A stretch of 64,000 nucleotides of DNA from Bog-257 sp963805985 (GTDB taxonomy: Bacteria; Acidobacteriota; Terriglobia; Terriglobales; Acidobacteriaceae), in the NCBI GenBank assembly GCA_963805985.1, contig CAWDWG010000001.1, forward strand, positions 806,001 to 870,000, given 5' to 3'. This document shows, in pieces, positions 53,391-62,739 of the stretch. The notes below the pieces were generated by a model. That model was not told where the DNA came from. It saw only the letters and a program-made list of their open reading frames with translations, and made no database searches. The first letter of the stretch is position 1. Each line of letters starts with the position of its first letter. The position numbers and the translations under genes are program-made.

Positions 53391-54170
53391 ATGATGCCTG
53401 CAGAACCCAAGCTCTCGTTGCAAGGCCAGGTCGCCCTCATCACCGGAGGCTCGAAGGGAATCGGCGCGGCTGCGGTGCAGCTCTTCGTACGCGCGGGCGC
53501 TCGCGTGGTCTTTAACTACCATCGCGCCAAAGATGAAGCCGACCAGATCGCGCAGGCCTGTGGTCGCGATCTCTGCCATCCAGTTCAGGCTGATCTGAGC
53601 GGCACCGCCGGTGCGGAGTCGCTGGTGCGATCAGCGGTGGAGCGCTTCGGATCGCTCGACGCGCTGGTGGTGAACCACGGCATCTGGCCGCCGGAAGATG
53701 CGGGCATCGACACCATGAGCGACGAGCAATGGCACAACACCATCGCCGTCAATCTCGACAGCGCCTTCGCGCTGACCAAACACGCGGTCGCGCAGATGAA
53801 GCGGCAGGCGCGCGGTGGCAGCGTGGTGTTGATCAGCTCAACCGCCGGGCAGCGCGGCGAAGCTGGACACTGCGATTACGCTGCGACCAAGGGCGCGATC
53901 ATCAGCATGACCAAAGGACTGTCGACCGAGCTCGCGCCGTTTGGCATTCGCGTCAACAGCGTTGCTCCCGGATGGGTCGACACGCCGATGACCACCAGCA
54001 CGCTGGCCGATCCGCAGCGCCGGCAGCAGGTTCACTCCACTATTCCGCTGCGCCGCGTCGGCACGCCAGAAGAGATTGCCGCTCCCATCCTGTTTCTCTG
54101 CACATCACACGCGGCGTTTATCACCGGCGAGGTGCTGAACGTGAACGGCGGTGCCGTGCTAGTGGGCTAG
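53391..54170 (+). CDS. SDR family oxidoreductase (FabG-like)
   Basis: A classical short-chain dehydrogenase of 259 residues: LITGGSKGIGAAAV (NAD(P)-binding TGxxxGxG), VNHGIW (NNAG position, altered to NHG), the catalytic Ser in VLISSTAG, Tyr-x-x-x-Lys in YAATKGA, and the C-terminal ITGEVLNVNGGAV. This signature is shared by 3-oxoacyl-ACP reductases and many other SDRs, so the substrate is open. Confidence 0.92.
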   Translation: MMPAEPKLSLQGQVALITGGSKGIGAAAVQLFVRAGARVVFNYHRAKDEADQIAQACGRDLCHPVQADLSGTAGAESLVRSAVERFGSLDALVVNHGIWPPEDAGIDTMSDEQWHNTIAVNLDSAFALTKHAVAQMKRQARGGSVVLISSTAGQRGEAGHCDYAATKGAIISMTKGLSTELAPFGIRVNSVAPGWVDTPMTTSTLADPQRRQQVHSTIPLRRVGTPEEIAAPILFLCTSHAAFITGEVLNVNGGAVLVG

Positions 54171-54271
54171 AGTCAGCCGCCGCGCGGAACGATCCACGTC
54201 AGCAGGCAGCAGACACATCTTCTTTGCCGTTTTGCGATATGCTCTCTGCATCTGATTGTGGGGAGGAGATC

Positions 54272-54814
54272 GTGAAATACATTGCCGCTACTACCGTGAT
54301 GCTGCTGGCTGTCACGCCGTTCTTGATGGGACAGGCCAAGGAATCATCCGCTGCCACCGCCAACCCCATTGTCACCACCGTTCGCCAGATGGAAGGCCGC
54401 TACGCCAAGAACCTGACCGGCGCTGCCGACACCATGCCCGCTGCGAAATACAACTACCGCCCGACGCCGGAGCAGATTACCTTCGCGCACCTGATCATGC
54501 ATAGTGCCGAGGCCAATAACGCGTTGTGCGCTGCAGCGGCCGGCGAGAAAGCGCCCGATGTAAAGATCAGCGAAGATGACTCCAAAGACATGCTCAGCAA
54601 GGCGCTGAAGGATTCGTTCGCCTATTGCGAGCAGGCGCTGGCCAAAGCCGACGACAGCACGCTGGGCCAGACGGTCACGATATTTGAAGGTCAGACGGGA
54701 ACGCGAGGATCGGCATTGGTGCGACTGGTGGCCGGATGGGCCGATCATTACTCTGCGGCAGCCATGTATCTGAGGCTGAATAACCTGCTGCCACCCAGCG
54801 CGCAGAAACACTAA
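54272..54814 (+). CDS. Secreted DinB-like protein
   Basis: A signal peptide (IAATTVMLLAVTPFLMGQ) precedes a DinB/YfiT-like four-helix bundle: VRQMEGRYAKNLTGAADTMP, YRPTPEQITFAHLIMHSAEANN (metal-type His) and GWADHYSAAAMYLRLNNLLPP. DinB proteins are often thiol transferases or metal-dependent; this exported version is of unknown role. Start GTG 54272 lies 10 bases after GGAGGAG. It stops one base before the convergent propeller gene ends. Confidence 0.85.
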   Translation: MKYIAATTVMLLAVTPFLMGQAKESSAATANPIVTTVRQMEGRYAKNLTGAADTMPAAKYNYRPTPEQITFAHLIMHSAEANNALCAAAAGEKAPDVKISEDDSKDMLSKALKDSFAYCEQALAKADDSTLGQTVTIFEGQTGTRGSALVRLVAGWADHYSAAAMYLRLNNLLPPSAQKH

Positions 54815-55826
54815 TCATTCCGCCTTCACTACGATCAACTCGAAGCTGCCGGGAATCATGGCCGGTCGCTGTCCGGGAGGCACGGGCTTATCTTCACGCT
54901 GCGCCGTCACCAGGTAGGCGATGTCGTTCTTCGTGTCCAGCGCCATGGTTCGTGCGCCCTTTGCCGTTGGCAGATTCTGCTTCACGGTGTACTTGTCCGG
55001 TGTGTCTTCGTGAATGATGGTGAGAACGCCTTCGCCGCAGGACATAAAAATCTCCTGCGTCCGAGGATTGAAGCGGCCGGCATCGACGCCTTCGCCGATG
55101 GGGACGGTCGTGACCACCTTGCCTGAGTCCGAATCAACCACCGCCATCATCTTGTTGCCGCAGCCCGCGAACAGGCGATGATGCTCGACATCAAACGCCA
55201 GCGCGCTGGGCTCCTCGCAGGGTGCGATCGGCCACGTGTTGAGCACCGACAGCTTGCTGACGTCGATTTCTGAAATCTGGCCCTTATCTTCGATGTTGAC
55301 GTACACCTTGCCCTTGCCGTCGCTGGCGGGAAACTCGGGCTTACCGCCCAGCGCAATCGTTCCCACCACTTTGCCGCTGGTGGCGTCGACCGCACTCGAA
55401 TCCTGGCTGCGCGCATTGAAAGTAAAGACACGTTTGGAGAACGGGTCGAACAGAATCGCATCCGGCCGGTCGCCTACCTTCACGCTGTCCAGCTTGCCGA
55501 GGGTCTTCAGATCGAAGACAGTAACCGTGTTGTTGCCCCCATTGCTGACGAAGCCGCGATTGAGTTCGGGTGCGAGCGCAACACCGTGAATCGCAGCCAG
55601 GTCGGGGATGTCGCCGGTCGACCTTCAGACTTTTGGTGTCGACAACCATGACGTGGCTGCCACGCGTGATAAACAGCCGCTGGCCGTCCTCGTCGTACGT
55701 GAGGTAGTCCCAGAAGCCTTCACCGCCGAGCTTGATGCGGTTGGTGACTTTGAATTCCTTTTGCGCGAAAGCGGGGACGGCCGCGAAAACAGCGGTCGCG
55801 AGAAGAACGGCAACAATGCGTTTCAT
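54815..55826 (-). pseudogene. Secreted YVTN/YncE beta-propeller protein, single frameshift
   Basis: The first frame gives a signal peptide (MKRIVAVLLATAVFAAVPAFAQ) and EGFWDYLTYDEDGQRLFITR, SHVMVVDTKSLKV. Near 55619 the homology shifts frame: GDIPDLAAIHGVALAPELNR, VSNGGNNTVTVFDLKTL, then the long open part from VKVGDRPDAILFDPFSKRVF to PGSFELIVVKAE. One missing base restores a normal ~336-residue propeller of the YVTN type. It could be a sequencing indel. Confidence 0.8.
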
Positions 55827-56087
55827 GACTTGTCCTTACACGGCAGACAGCGGGTGCGCCGCCGGGAAGTCTTATTAGATAAGCCGGACGCTGCACAAAT
55901 CAAGTCGGTTCCCACGATTCGCCTGAACCCAGGCGGGCCTTAACACGCTTGGTGAGCCTATTCGGCAACTGCCTGAGGGCGGGTTTTCCGCCAGCAGGAG
56001 AGCTCCGGAAGCAGTAAAATAATGGAAGACGAACCCAAGATAGCAGGTGAGCCCGGCGTGGGTGCAGGTCGCCTGGTCAGGAATTTC

Positions 56088-57257
56088 ATGAAGAGACCCT
56101 CCTCTCTCGTTCTATTAGCTGCAATGTTCACCGGCACTCCGTTATTGTTCGCCCAGACGCAGGCCGCCGCCGCGCCGCAGGCCGCGAGCGCGTCGGAAGA
56201 TACCGTTGTCGAAGAGATCGTCGCGCGCGTCAACAACAACATCATCACCCGGGCTGATTTGCGCAAAGCGCGCGAACAGCTTTATAGCGAGGCGCAACAG
56301 CAGCAGGATAAATCGGCCGCCGAACAACAGGCCCGCGAGCATGAGAAGGATCTGCTGCGCGATCTCATCGATCAGCAACTGCTGTTGCAGAAGGCGCAGG
56401 ATCTCGGCCTCAGCGCCGACACCGAACTGGTGAAGCGCCTGGACGATTTGCGTAAGCAGATGCACGCCGAGTCGATGGAAGATCTGGAGAAGGCGGCGCA
56501 GGCGCAGGGAATCTCCTTCGAAGATTTCAAACAGAATTTGAAGAACAACCTCCTGACCCAGCGCGTGATCGGTCAGGAAGTCGGCGGACACATCACGGTT
56601 ACGAATCAAGAGATCCAGCAATACTACGATCAGCACAAGGCCGAGATGGAACGGCCGGAGCAGGTCCGCCTCAGCGAGATTCTGATTTCGACGCAGAAGT
56701 CCGACGCGGTGACGACGGGCAAGGGCGAGGCGCTGCCGGCGACGCCCAGCGCGGATGCCGTGGCGCAGGCGCAAGCCAAGGCCGACCAGGTTTACGAGAT
56801 GCTGCAGAAGGGGGGCAACTTCGATGATCTGGCCAAGAAATACTCCAACGGCCCGACTTCGACCCTCGGCGGCGATCTGGAATACTTCAAGCGAGGCACG
56901 TTGTCAAAGGATTTGGAGTCGCAGGTCTTCGAGCTTCAGGCCGGGCAGTATACGAAACCCGTTCGCACCAATCAGGGATTCGTGATTCTGAAGGTGACCG
57001 AGCATCAAACCGCCGGCGTGCCGCCGCTCAAGGATGTTGAGACGCAGATCCAGGAGCAGCTTTACGTGACTAAAATGCAGCCCGCGCTGCGCGACTATCT
57101 GACCAAGCTGCGCGAACAGGCTTACATCGACATCAAGGCGGGATATCTGGATACCGGCGCCAGCCCTAACGAGACCAAGCCGATCTATACCACTGCGGCC
57201 AGCGCGGACACCAGTGACAACAAGGTAAAGAAGAAAAAGAAGTTGGGGATCTTCTAG
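56088..57257 (+). CDS. SurA-like periplasmic peptidyl-prolyl isomerase
   Basis: A signal peptide (SSLVLLAAMFTGTPLLFAQ) precedes a SurA N-terminal chaperone region (EEIVARVNNNIITRADLRKA; LLRDLIDQQLLLQKAQDLG) and one parvulin domain near residues 200-310 (QVRLSEILIST, FDDLAKKYSNGPTSTLGGDL, VRTNQGFVILKV). It is expected to help fold outer membrane proteins. The C-terminus is Lys-rich. ATG 56088 follows AGGAA by five bases; a longer start at 56022 would bury the signal peptide. Confidence 0.88.
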   Translation: MKRPSSLVLLAAMFTGTPLLFAQTQAAAAPQAASASEDTVVEEIVARVNNNIITRADLRKAREQLYSEAQQQQDKSAAEQQAREHEKDLLRDLIDQQLLLQKAQDLGLSADTELVKRLDDLRKQMHAESMEDLEKAAQAQGISFEDFKQNLKNNLLTQRVIGQEVGGHITVTNQEIQQYYDQHKAEMERPEQVRLSEILISTQKSDAVTTGKGEALPATPSADAVAQAQAKADQVYEMLQKGGNFDDLAKKYSNGPTSTLGGDLEYFKRGTLSKDLESQVFELQAGQYTKPVRTNQGFVILKVTEHQTAGVPPLKDVETQIQEQLYVTKMQPALRDYLTKLREQAYIDIKAGYLDTGASPNETKPIYTTAASADTSDNKVKKKKKLGIF

Positions 57258-57296
57258 CTGTTTGACCGGATTCCGCCTTGCTAAGGCGCCGGGTCG

Positions 57297-57767
57297 CTAC
57301 TGACGCCCTGCACTGGTATTCACGGTCACGATCTTCATTACTCCGCTTGCCTGCTCGCGGTACCAAACTTCGCCATCGCCAATCATCGTCCCTTGATAGT
57401 TGCCGAAGAGACATTTGGCCGTCTGCTGCGCGATTGCCTGCCGAACATGCGCATCGAAGATGCTGTCGTACTGACTGAGGAACTGCGTTTCTGTCCGGAC
57501 CCGCGCTTTGCTTGAGCTGTGAATCACCAGCAGGGGATAGGAGATCATCCCGGCGACTTGCGCTTTGTTGTCCTTGCTGACGGCGGCCTGCAATTCGGCA
57601 AGGAATGTCCGCGATTTCCGGGCAATTTCTTCGCCCTGAAGATCGACGGTGCTTCCCGGACAATCCTGCTTCGCGGGCGCCGTCTGAGCGCGCAGCGCGA
57701 CATTAGCGCACAAAAGAAGCAGGCCGGCAAAGCCAACCATGCGCCACTGGCGAAAACCCTTGATCAT
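57297..57767 (-). CDS. Secreted hypothetical protein, 156 residues
   Basis: A signal peptide (MVGFAGLLLLCANVALRAQ) precedes a 125-residue domain with ISYPLLVIHSSSKARVRTET and ALVD-type helices, an NTF2/SnoaL-like layout of unknown role. It starts 3 bases after the end of the phosphatase stop codon, with AAGGCGG acting as ribosome site from within that gene, so expression is coupled. Confidence 0.72.
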   Translation of the reverse strand: MIKGFRQWRMVGFAGLLLLCANVALRAQTAPAKQDCPGSTVDLQGEEIARKSRTFLAELQAAVSKDNKAQVAGMISYPLLVIHSSSKARVRTETQFLSQYDSIFDAHVRQAIAQQTAKCLFGNYQGTMIGDGEVWYREQASGVMKIVTVNTSAGRQ

Positions 57768-57769
57768 TT

Positions 57770-58891
57770 TCAAACCGCCTTCAGCAACATGCAGGTCACA
57801 TCATCATGCTGCGGCGCGTTACCCACAAATCGGTCAACGTCGATCATGATGCTATTCAACATCTCCTGCGGCGTAAGCGCCACGCCCGAGTGCAGCATGG
57901 CAATCAATCGCTCCTCGCCGTACTCGTGCTGCGCGCTGTTTTCGGCTTCGATCACTCCGTCGGTGAAGATCACCAGCCAATCCCCGGTGGCGAGCGTCGC
58001 GCTGCTTGACTCGTAGACTGCATCTGCCAGGATGCCGAGCGGTACGCCGCCCGCTTGCAAGCGCTCAAGCGTGCCCGACTGCCGTCGCAGAATGGGACTG
58101 TTGTGCCCCGCATTCACGTAGGTCAACTGCCGGGTCGGAGGATCATAATCCGCGATGAAGGTGGTGGTGAAGCGGCGTCCATTCTGGCTGTTGGTGCAGG
58201 CATAGCGATTCATCCGGCTGACCAGTTCCGTCAGGGCCACGGGAGCCGCCGACAACGTCTTCAAACTCGCCTGGAAGGTCGCCATCAGCATGGCTGCGGG
58301 CACGCTTTTGCCGGCAACGTCGGCGATGGCAATCAGGAAAGTCTCAGCTTGATCGCCGGTGGTGGGACGCGCGAAGACGTCGTAGTAGTCGCCGGCCACC
58401 GTGTTGGCCGGACGCGTGACGAATGCGATCTGCAGACCCTGAATCGCCGGAGGTACTGACGGCAGCAGCCACGCCTGGATGTCCTTGGCGATCTGCAGGT
58501 CGCGCTTCATGACCACGCGGTCGCCCACCTCCAGGATCAGCAAGGCAAACATCAGCAGTCCGCCGTAGAAGTGAAAGTCCATGGCAAAGGCCTTGATCTC
58601 GCCGGAACTGGTTTGCCATGTCCACTCGCCGCCGGGAATGATCACTAAGACCAGCGCGATCAGCAGCAGCACCCGCCGCGCCGGTGTCAGCTTCTCCAGG
58701 ATCGCCCAGAAGAACTGGCCAACCACGTTGAAGAAATGCTTCCCACGGGTTACGCCCTCCACGCGGGTCGAATCTACTTCCTTCGAGTACAGCTGATAGC
58801 TGGAGCGCGCATCGACACGAAACTGCGACCACATGTCGCTGATCTCGCGCCCTTCGGTCACCCGCTGCCAGAAGCGGTCAAGCCGTTTCAT
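57770..58891 (-). CDS. RsbU/SpoIIE-type PP2C phosphatase, membrane-anchored
   Basis: Two to three hydrophobic segments at residues ~70-130 (ARRVLLLIALVLVIIPGG; FYGGLLMFALLILEVGD) anchor a C-terminal PP2C phosphatase of the RsbU/SpoIIE type. Metal-binding acidic residues are in AGDYYDVFA, IAIADVAGKSVPAAMLMA, LTYVNAGHNSPIL, VIFTDGVIEAEN and PQHDDVTCMLLK. Such enzymes dephosphorylate anti-sigma-factor antagonists in stress signalling. No partner-switch gene lies adjacent. Confidence 0.92.
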   Translation of the reverse strand: MKRLDRFWQRVTEGREISDMWSQFRVDARSSYQLYSKEVDSTRVEGVTRGKHFFNVVGQFFWAILEKLTPARRVLLLIALVLVIIPGGEWTWQTSSGEIKAFAMDFHFYGGLLMFALLILEVGDRVVMKRDLQIAKDIQAWLLPSVPPAIQGLQIAFVTRPANTVAGDYYDVFARPTTGDQAETFLIAIADVAGKSVPAAMLMATFQASLKTLSAAPVALTELVSRMNRYACTNSQNGRRFTTTFIADYDPPTRQLTYVNAGHNSPILRRQSGTLERLQAGGVPLGILADAVYESSSATLATGDWLVIFTDGVIEAENSAQHEYGEERLIAMLHSGVALTPQEMLNSIMIDVDRFVGNAPQHDDVTCMLLKAV

Positions 58892-59171
58892 GAGGCTGTC
58901 GACTTGCGTATCGAGACTCGCTCTTGCGCCCGGAACCGCCCGCGGGTTGGAATTGGTCCGCCACGTGAGTTGAGAAGGATTATAGAAGGCCGCTGGGATC
59001 GCTGGGGTTGATCCTCGTCGAAGAAGGCTTATTGCATCAGCAAGCGCGCGACGCTGCGCTCAGGACGATAGCTCATGAATCCGCGGGAACGATGAGTGCA
59101 CAAGAGTGCTTTGCTTCAGGATGCGAGCTTACTACTGCTGATATGCGCTTCTTTATCGCGAAGTCCTGGCT

Positions 59172-59474
59172 TTACTGCACGCGCTCGCTTCTGACCTGCT
59201 CATCCAGGAACGCGACCGACTGCACGCCGGAAACCTCAAACCGCTTGCGGCAGCGCGGATTCTTGCAGGCCACCAGGTCGTCTCGCCGGACCATATACGA
59301 GCGAGCCTTGGCAAACTTGGCGCGATCGCGCTCATCGGCGCGCGGCGGCAACTGGCGGCGCTTGGTGCGAACGAACCAGCCTAGTTCGTACTCCCCTGAC
59401 TGGTGGCAATGAGGACAATTCAAGGTAGATTTTCTTGTCTCTTGCCGCTCATCATAGAAATCGCGCTCTTCCAT
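59172..59474 (-). CDS. Small zinc-ribbon protein
   Basis: A 100-residue soluble protein with two CxxC-type pairs, LNCPHCHQSGEYELGWF and ACKNPRCRKRFEVSGVQ, around a basic linker (KRRQLPPRADERDR). This fits a zinc-binding nucleic-acid or protein contact domain; the family is not recognised. ATG 59474 follows GGAGG by six bases. Confidence 0.7.
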   Translation of the reverse strand: MEERDFYDERQETRKSTLNCPHCHQSGEYELGWFVRTKRRQLPPRADERDRAKFAKARSYMVRRDDLVACKNPRCRKRFEVSGVQSVAFLDEQVRSERVQ

Positions 59475-59557
59475 CGATGCCTCCGACGGCACACCGCAGC
59501 CAGTACCCAACCTTGCTTCATTAGAACATAATTGCGCCTCCAAGTTGAGGCGCGGAA

Positions 59558-60067
59558 TCAGCTCTTCAGCTTCAAGTCCACCAACTGCATATCCGGAGCT
59601 ACCTGGTTCCAATCGGCGGAGATGTGCTCCAGTGTCATGCGTACCACCTTGCTCTGACCGGGTCCAATCGGCGCGCGGCCCAGATCCACCAGGTCGGGAT
59701 AGCCTCCCATCTGATTTTCCACCAGCACGTGCAGCGGGATCGTCCCCGTCTGTACCACCTCGTCGAGCGTGTTCTTGAAAACCAGCTTCATGCTGGCGCC
59801 GGTCAGTGCCTGGTCGCCGGTGTTCGTCAGCGTGACGTCGAGATAGGTAACCGTCCCCCCGACATAGTTTTCCGCCGCACTGAGCTTGGGATTAGAGATC
59901 TGCAACTTAGCGGCATAGGGATTGACCTGCGTGGCGTTGCCGCTGGAGTGGCGGGTGAGGACGACGAGCATGCCGACCACTACGACCACGGCAATCAGAC
60001 CAATGACAAAGGGAGTCCAAGTGCGCTCTTGCGTCGCTTCCTTCGAAGGTACAAACAGGTCGGCCAT
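59558..60067 (-). CDS. DUF2393-like single-TM protein
   Basis: One TM helix near the N-terminus (FVIGLIAVVVVVGMLVVL) is followed by an exported beta-sandwich (VGGTVTYLDVTLTNTGDQAL; ASMKLVFKNTLDEVVQ; LVDLKLKS), the layout of DUF2393 or FxLYD-like proteins. Its role is unknown. ATG 60067 was chosen because the sequence further upstream is not conserved in style, although no ribosome site is obvious. Confidence 0.75.
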   Translation of the reverse strand: MADLFVPSKEATQERTWTPFVIGLIAVVVVVGMLVVLTRHSSGNATQVNPYAAKLQISNPKLSAAENYVGGTVTYLDVTLTNTGDQALTGASMKLVFKNTLDEVVQTGTIPLHVLVENQMGGYPDLVDLGRAPIGPGQSKVVRMTLEHISADWNQVAPDMQLVDLKLKS

Positions 60068-60208
60068 GACTGAGACGATTTTACTCCGCCCCAGACCTTG
60101 AGATCGCAAGGCGAACGGCTCGTGGCTCGCGAACCCGGCGTGTCCGGTAATGGTCCATCCTGGACGATTCATGCATTTTTTACGCGCAGGAAGCGGCTCT
60201 GACGACGC

Positions 60209-60214
60209 TATAAT
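60209..60214 (+). promoter_or_regulatory. -10 box placing the start site at the ATG
   Basis: TATAAT ends seven bases before the ATG at 60221, so a transcript starting at the usual distance would begin at or next to the start codon (leaderless mRNA). Confidence 0.55.
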
Positions 60215-60220
60215 AGAGAC

Positions 60221-60460
60221 ATGGCGCGTGGTTGGGAGAGTAAGTCTGTAACAGCTCAAATGGAAGAAGCCGACTCTGAACCCTCAAATTCCGAAGGGTT
60301 GTCGGCAGCGGAACGGCAAACTACCCTCAAGAAGAATGACCTGCAGCTTTCGCGCAAGCGAGTTCTGCAGCAGCTGGAGACCAGCAGCAATGAACGATAT
60401 TCGGAATTGCTGCGGCGTACTCTAGCCGATCTGGATGCGCAGATTGCCGCGCTAAGCTAG
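60221..60460 (+). CDS. Small conserved-type hypothetical protein, 79 residues
   Basis: A soluble, helical, strongly charged protein beginning MARGWESKSVTAQMEEA and ending with RYSELLRRTLADLDAQIAAL. I do not recognise a family, but the codon use and heptad-like pattern indicate a real gene. The upstream TATAAT box is so close that the mRNA is probably leaderless; no ribosome site is present. Confidence 0.72.
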   Translation: MARGWESKSVTAQMEEADSEPSNSEGLSAAERQTTLKKNDLQLSRKRVLQQLETSSNERYSELLRRTLADLDAQIAALS

Positions 60461-60614
60461 GCTGGCGATCACTTCCCTGCCGTTTTTTCGCAAGGAGCTT
60501 TGTGCCTTCTCGCCGGCGCCGTGGTATGGCGGTCCGGCCCCATCACAGCAACCTGTGATTGCAATCACGGAATGGGCGGTTATCAGCAACGCAGAATGCA
60601 CTTAGAGGTGCAGC

Positions 60615-60758
60615 ATGCCGGTGCTAATAATTGCTGTCGTTTTCTTCGCAATCTTTCTGGTGATGGGTGTGATGGCCATTACCGCGGTGGTAGCCGAGCA
60701 TCGCGGTCACTTGTTCAGCGGCAAGTGGAGCGACGAACCGAAACCCAGCAAGCAGTGA
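60615..60758 (+). CDS. Small single-TM protein, 47 residues
   Basis: The frame MPVLIIAVVFFAIFLVMGVM continues AITAVVAEHRGHLFSGKWSD and ends EPKPSKQ. One TM helix is followed by a short charged tail. ATG 60615 is preceded by GAGGTGCAGC at normal spacing. Confidence 0.55.
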   Translation: MPVLIIAVVFFAIFLVMGVMAITAVVAEHRGHLFSGKWSDEPKPSKQ

Positions 60759-60784
60759 TGCCGAGCCGCGAGCCGCAAGCTACT

Positions 60785-61315
60785 TCACACCGCTTCCAGC
60801 GCTCGCGCCAGACAATCCTCGCAAAAGCCGCTGTCTTTGATGTCGATCCATTCCACCGCATGCGAAGGCGCCATGGCGCATTGATAGTCATGGCAATGGG
60901 TGAGACCTAATGTGTGTCCCAGCTCGTGTACTGATTCGATGAGCAACCGGTTCGCAAGGACATCTCTGTCCTGCGGAAGCCCGTAGAACTCCTGCTGCAA
61001 ACGATGATAGGAAACGACCGCCGAAGCTCCACCCAGCTGAGCCTCGCCAAATACAAACGTGAGAATTGGGATGTAGAGATCGAGTTGCGTGATCCCGAGC
61101 AGCCGCCATGTGCTGCCGCCGATGTAGCGCTGCATGCTGGCAAGAATCTCGGAAGAGTGATACTGCTGACGTTCAGCGTGCAGCGCAAAGGAAGGATCGA
61201 GCGCCGGCGATAGAATCTCCGTCCGCATCCGAAACTTCTCGTACAGAGCCTGCCCGAGCCACTCCAGCAGCTGCGCGTCGACAGAGCCAATCGGAAGTAG
61301 GCGGAGATACTTCAT
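60785..61315 (-). CDS. amzA: Archaemetzincin-type metalloprotease
   Basis: The zinc signature HELGHTLGLTHC, followed by CAM and FCEDC, matches the archaemetzincin pattern HExxHxxGxxxCx4CxMx17CxxC. The N-terminal half (YLRLLPIGSVDAQLLEWLGQ) and the strand before the site (DVLANRLLIESV) are also family-like. These are 170-200-residue cytosolic proteases with unknown substrates, mainly archaeal with scattered bacterial members. It is convergent-neighbour to the NtrC-type gene on the same strand. Confidence 0.9.
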   Translation of the reverse strand: MKYLRLLPIGSVDAQLLEWLGQALYEKFRMRTEILSPALDPSFALHAERQQYHSSEILASMQRYIGGSTWRLLGITQLDLYIPILTFVFGEAQLGGASAVVSYHRLQQEFYGLPQDRDVLANRLLIESVHELGHTLGLTHCHDYQCAMAPSHAVEWIDIKDSGFCEDCLARALEAV

Positions 61316-61320
61316 GGCAG

Positions 61321-62688
61321 CTAGCTGCTTGTTACCAGTTGCTCTTTTCTATTCCACCCATACTTCTTCAGCTTGTGATGCAGGGTCACGCGGTCGATCC
61401 CCAAAACCTCTGCTGTCCGCGTCTGGTTGCCGCTGCATTCGTCCAGCACGCGCAGAATGTGCGCTCGCTCCACATCTTCCAGGCTGCGAACATCGCCCAC
61501 GCCCAGCCCCACGCCGTTCTTTGCTTTCAGCGTGAAGTCCTGCTCGTGCAGTTCGGGCTCCTGCGCTACCACCATCGCGCGTTCGACGGCGTTTTCCAGT
61601 TCGCGCACATTGCCTGGCCAGTTGTACTGCTGCAATCCGTTCATCGCGGCCGGCGAGACGCGCGTGATCCTCTTGCCCATTTCGTTGGAAAACTTGCGAA
61701 CGAAGTGATCCACCAGCAACGGAATATCTTCGCGGCGTTCGCGCAGCGGCGGTATCTCGATGTGGAAGACATTTAATCGGTAATAAAGGTCAGGACGAAA
61801 TTTCCCTTCCTCGATCAGCTGCTCTAGGTTCTTATTGGTCGCAGCGACGATGCGGAAATCGACTTTGATGGTCTGATTACCGCCTACGCGTACGATCTCG
61901 CGCTCCTGCAAAACGCGCAGCAGATCGGTCTGCGTCTTGAGGCTGATGTCGCCGATCTCGTCGAGAAACACCGTCCCGCCTTCGGCGATTTCGAATTTGC
62001 CCTTCTTGCGATATTGCGCGCCGGTGAAGGCGCCCTTCTCGTGCCCGAAGAGCTCGCTCTCCAGCAGCGTCTCGGTCAGGGCGCCGCAGTGAATAACGAC
62101 CAGCGGATGGAAGCGTCGCGGGCTGCCGGCATGAACGGCCCGCGCGACCAGCTCCTTGCCCGTCCCGCTCTCGCCGGTGACCAGCACAGTGGCATCGGTG
62201 GGGGCGACCGTCTCGATCGCATCGAAGACGTGCTTCATCGCCGCGCCCTGTCCGACGATCTCGGATGGCCGGGCAATTTCTGCGACCGTCTCCTTGAGGC
62301 GCACGTTCTCCTGCTGTGTGCGCCGATGCGAGATCGCCTTCGCGATCAGGTGCGCGATCTCGTCGGGATCGAGGGGCTTGTTGACATAATCGTAGGCGCC
62401 GTTTTTCAGAGCAGCCACGGCCGTCTCGACCGACGCATAGCCGGTCATGATGATCACCAGCATGTCGGGGTGGATCTCGTGCAGCCGCCGCTGCAGTTCG
62501 ATGCCGTCGGTGCCGCGCATTTTGATGTCCACCAGCGCGAGGTCGAAGGTCTGCTCCGCCACGCGCGTCAGCGCCTCGTTTGCGTTCTCGGCAGTCGCGA
62601 CTTCGTAGCCTTCCTCAGCGAACCATTTGGCCAGCGAATCCCGCACGCTGAGCTCGTCGTCAACAATTAACAATTTTCCTTGCGTCAT
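61321..62688 (-). CDS. Sigma-54-dependent response regulator (NtrC type)
   Basis: A receiver domain (VDDELSVRDSL, phosphoacceptor Asp in LALVDIKMRGTDG, Lys in YVNKPL) is followed by an AAA+ domain with Walker A GESGTGKE, the sigma-54 contact loop GAFTGA, Walker B TVFLDEIGD and the R-finger region, then a Fis-type HTH (TRTAEVLGIDRVTLHHKLK). It activates sigma-54 promoters when phosphorylated. The partner kinase is most likely the histidine kinase at the right edge, now separated from it by a transposase and repeats. Confidence 0.95.
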   Translation of the reverse strand: MTQGKLLIVDDELSVRDSLAKWFAEEGYEVATAENANEALTRVAEQTFDLALVDIKMRGTDGIELQRRLHEIHPDMLVIIMTGYASVETAVAALKNGAYDYVNKPLDPDEIAHLIAKAISHRRTQQENVRLKETVAEIARPSEIVGQGAAMKHVFDAIETVAPTDATVLVTGESGTGKELVARAVHAGSPRRFHPLVVIHCGALTETLLESELFGHEKGAFTGAQYRKKGKFEIAEGGTVFLDEIGDISLKTQTDLLRVLQEREIVRVGGNQTIKVDFRIVAATNKNLEQLIEEGKFRPDLYYRLNVFHIEIPPLRERREDIPLLVDHFVRKFSNEMGKRITRVSPAAMNGLQQYNWPGNVRELENAVERAMVVAQEPELHEQDFTLKAKNGVGLGVGDVRSLEDVERAHILRVLDECSGNQTRTAEVLGIDRVTLHHKLKKYGWNRKEQLVTSS

Positions 62689-62739
62689 AATTGTTTACCT
62701 CGACTTCCCTACACCACGCCGGGAGTGTTCCCGCTTACC

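Noticed and set aside
53729..54271. Long upstream extension of the DinB-like gene
   Set aside because: It overlaps the SDR gene in another frame; GTG 54272 with GGAGGAG is a much better start.
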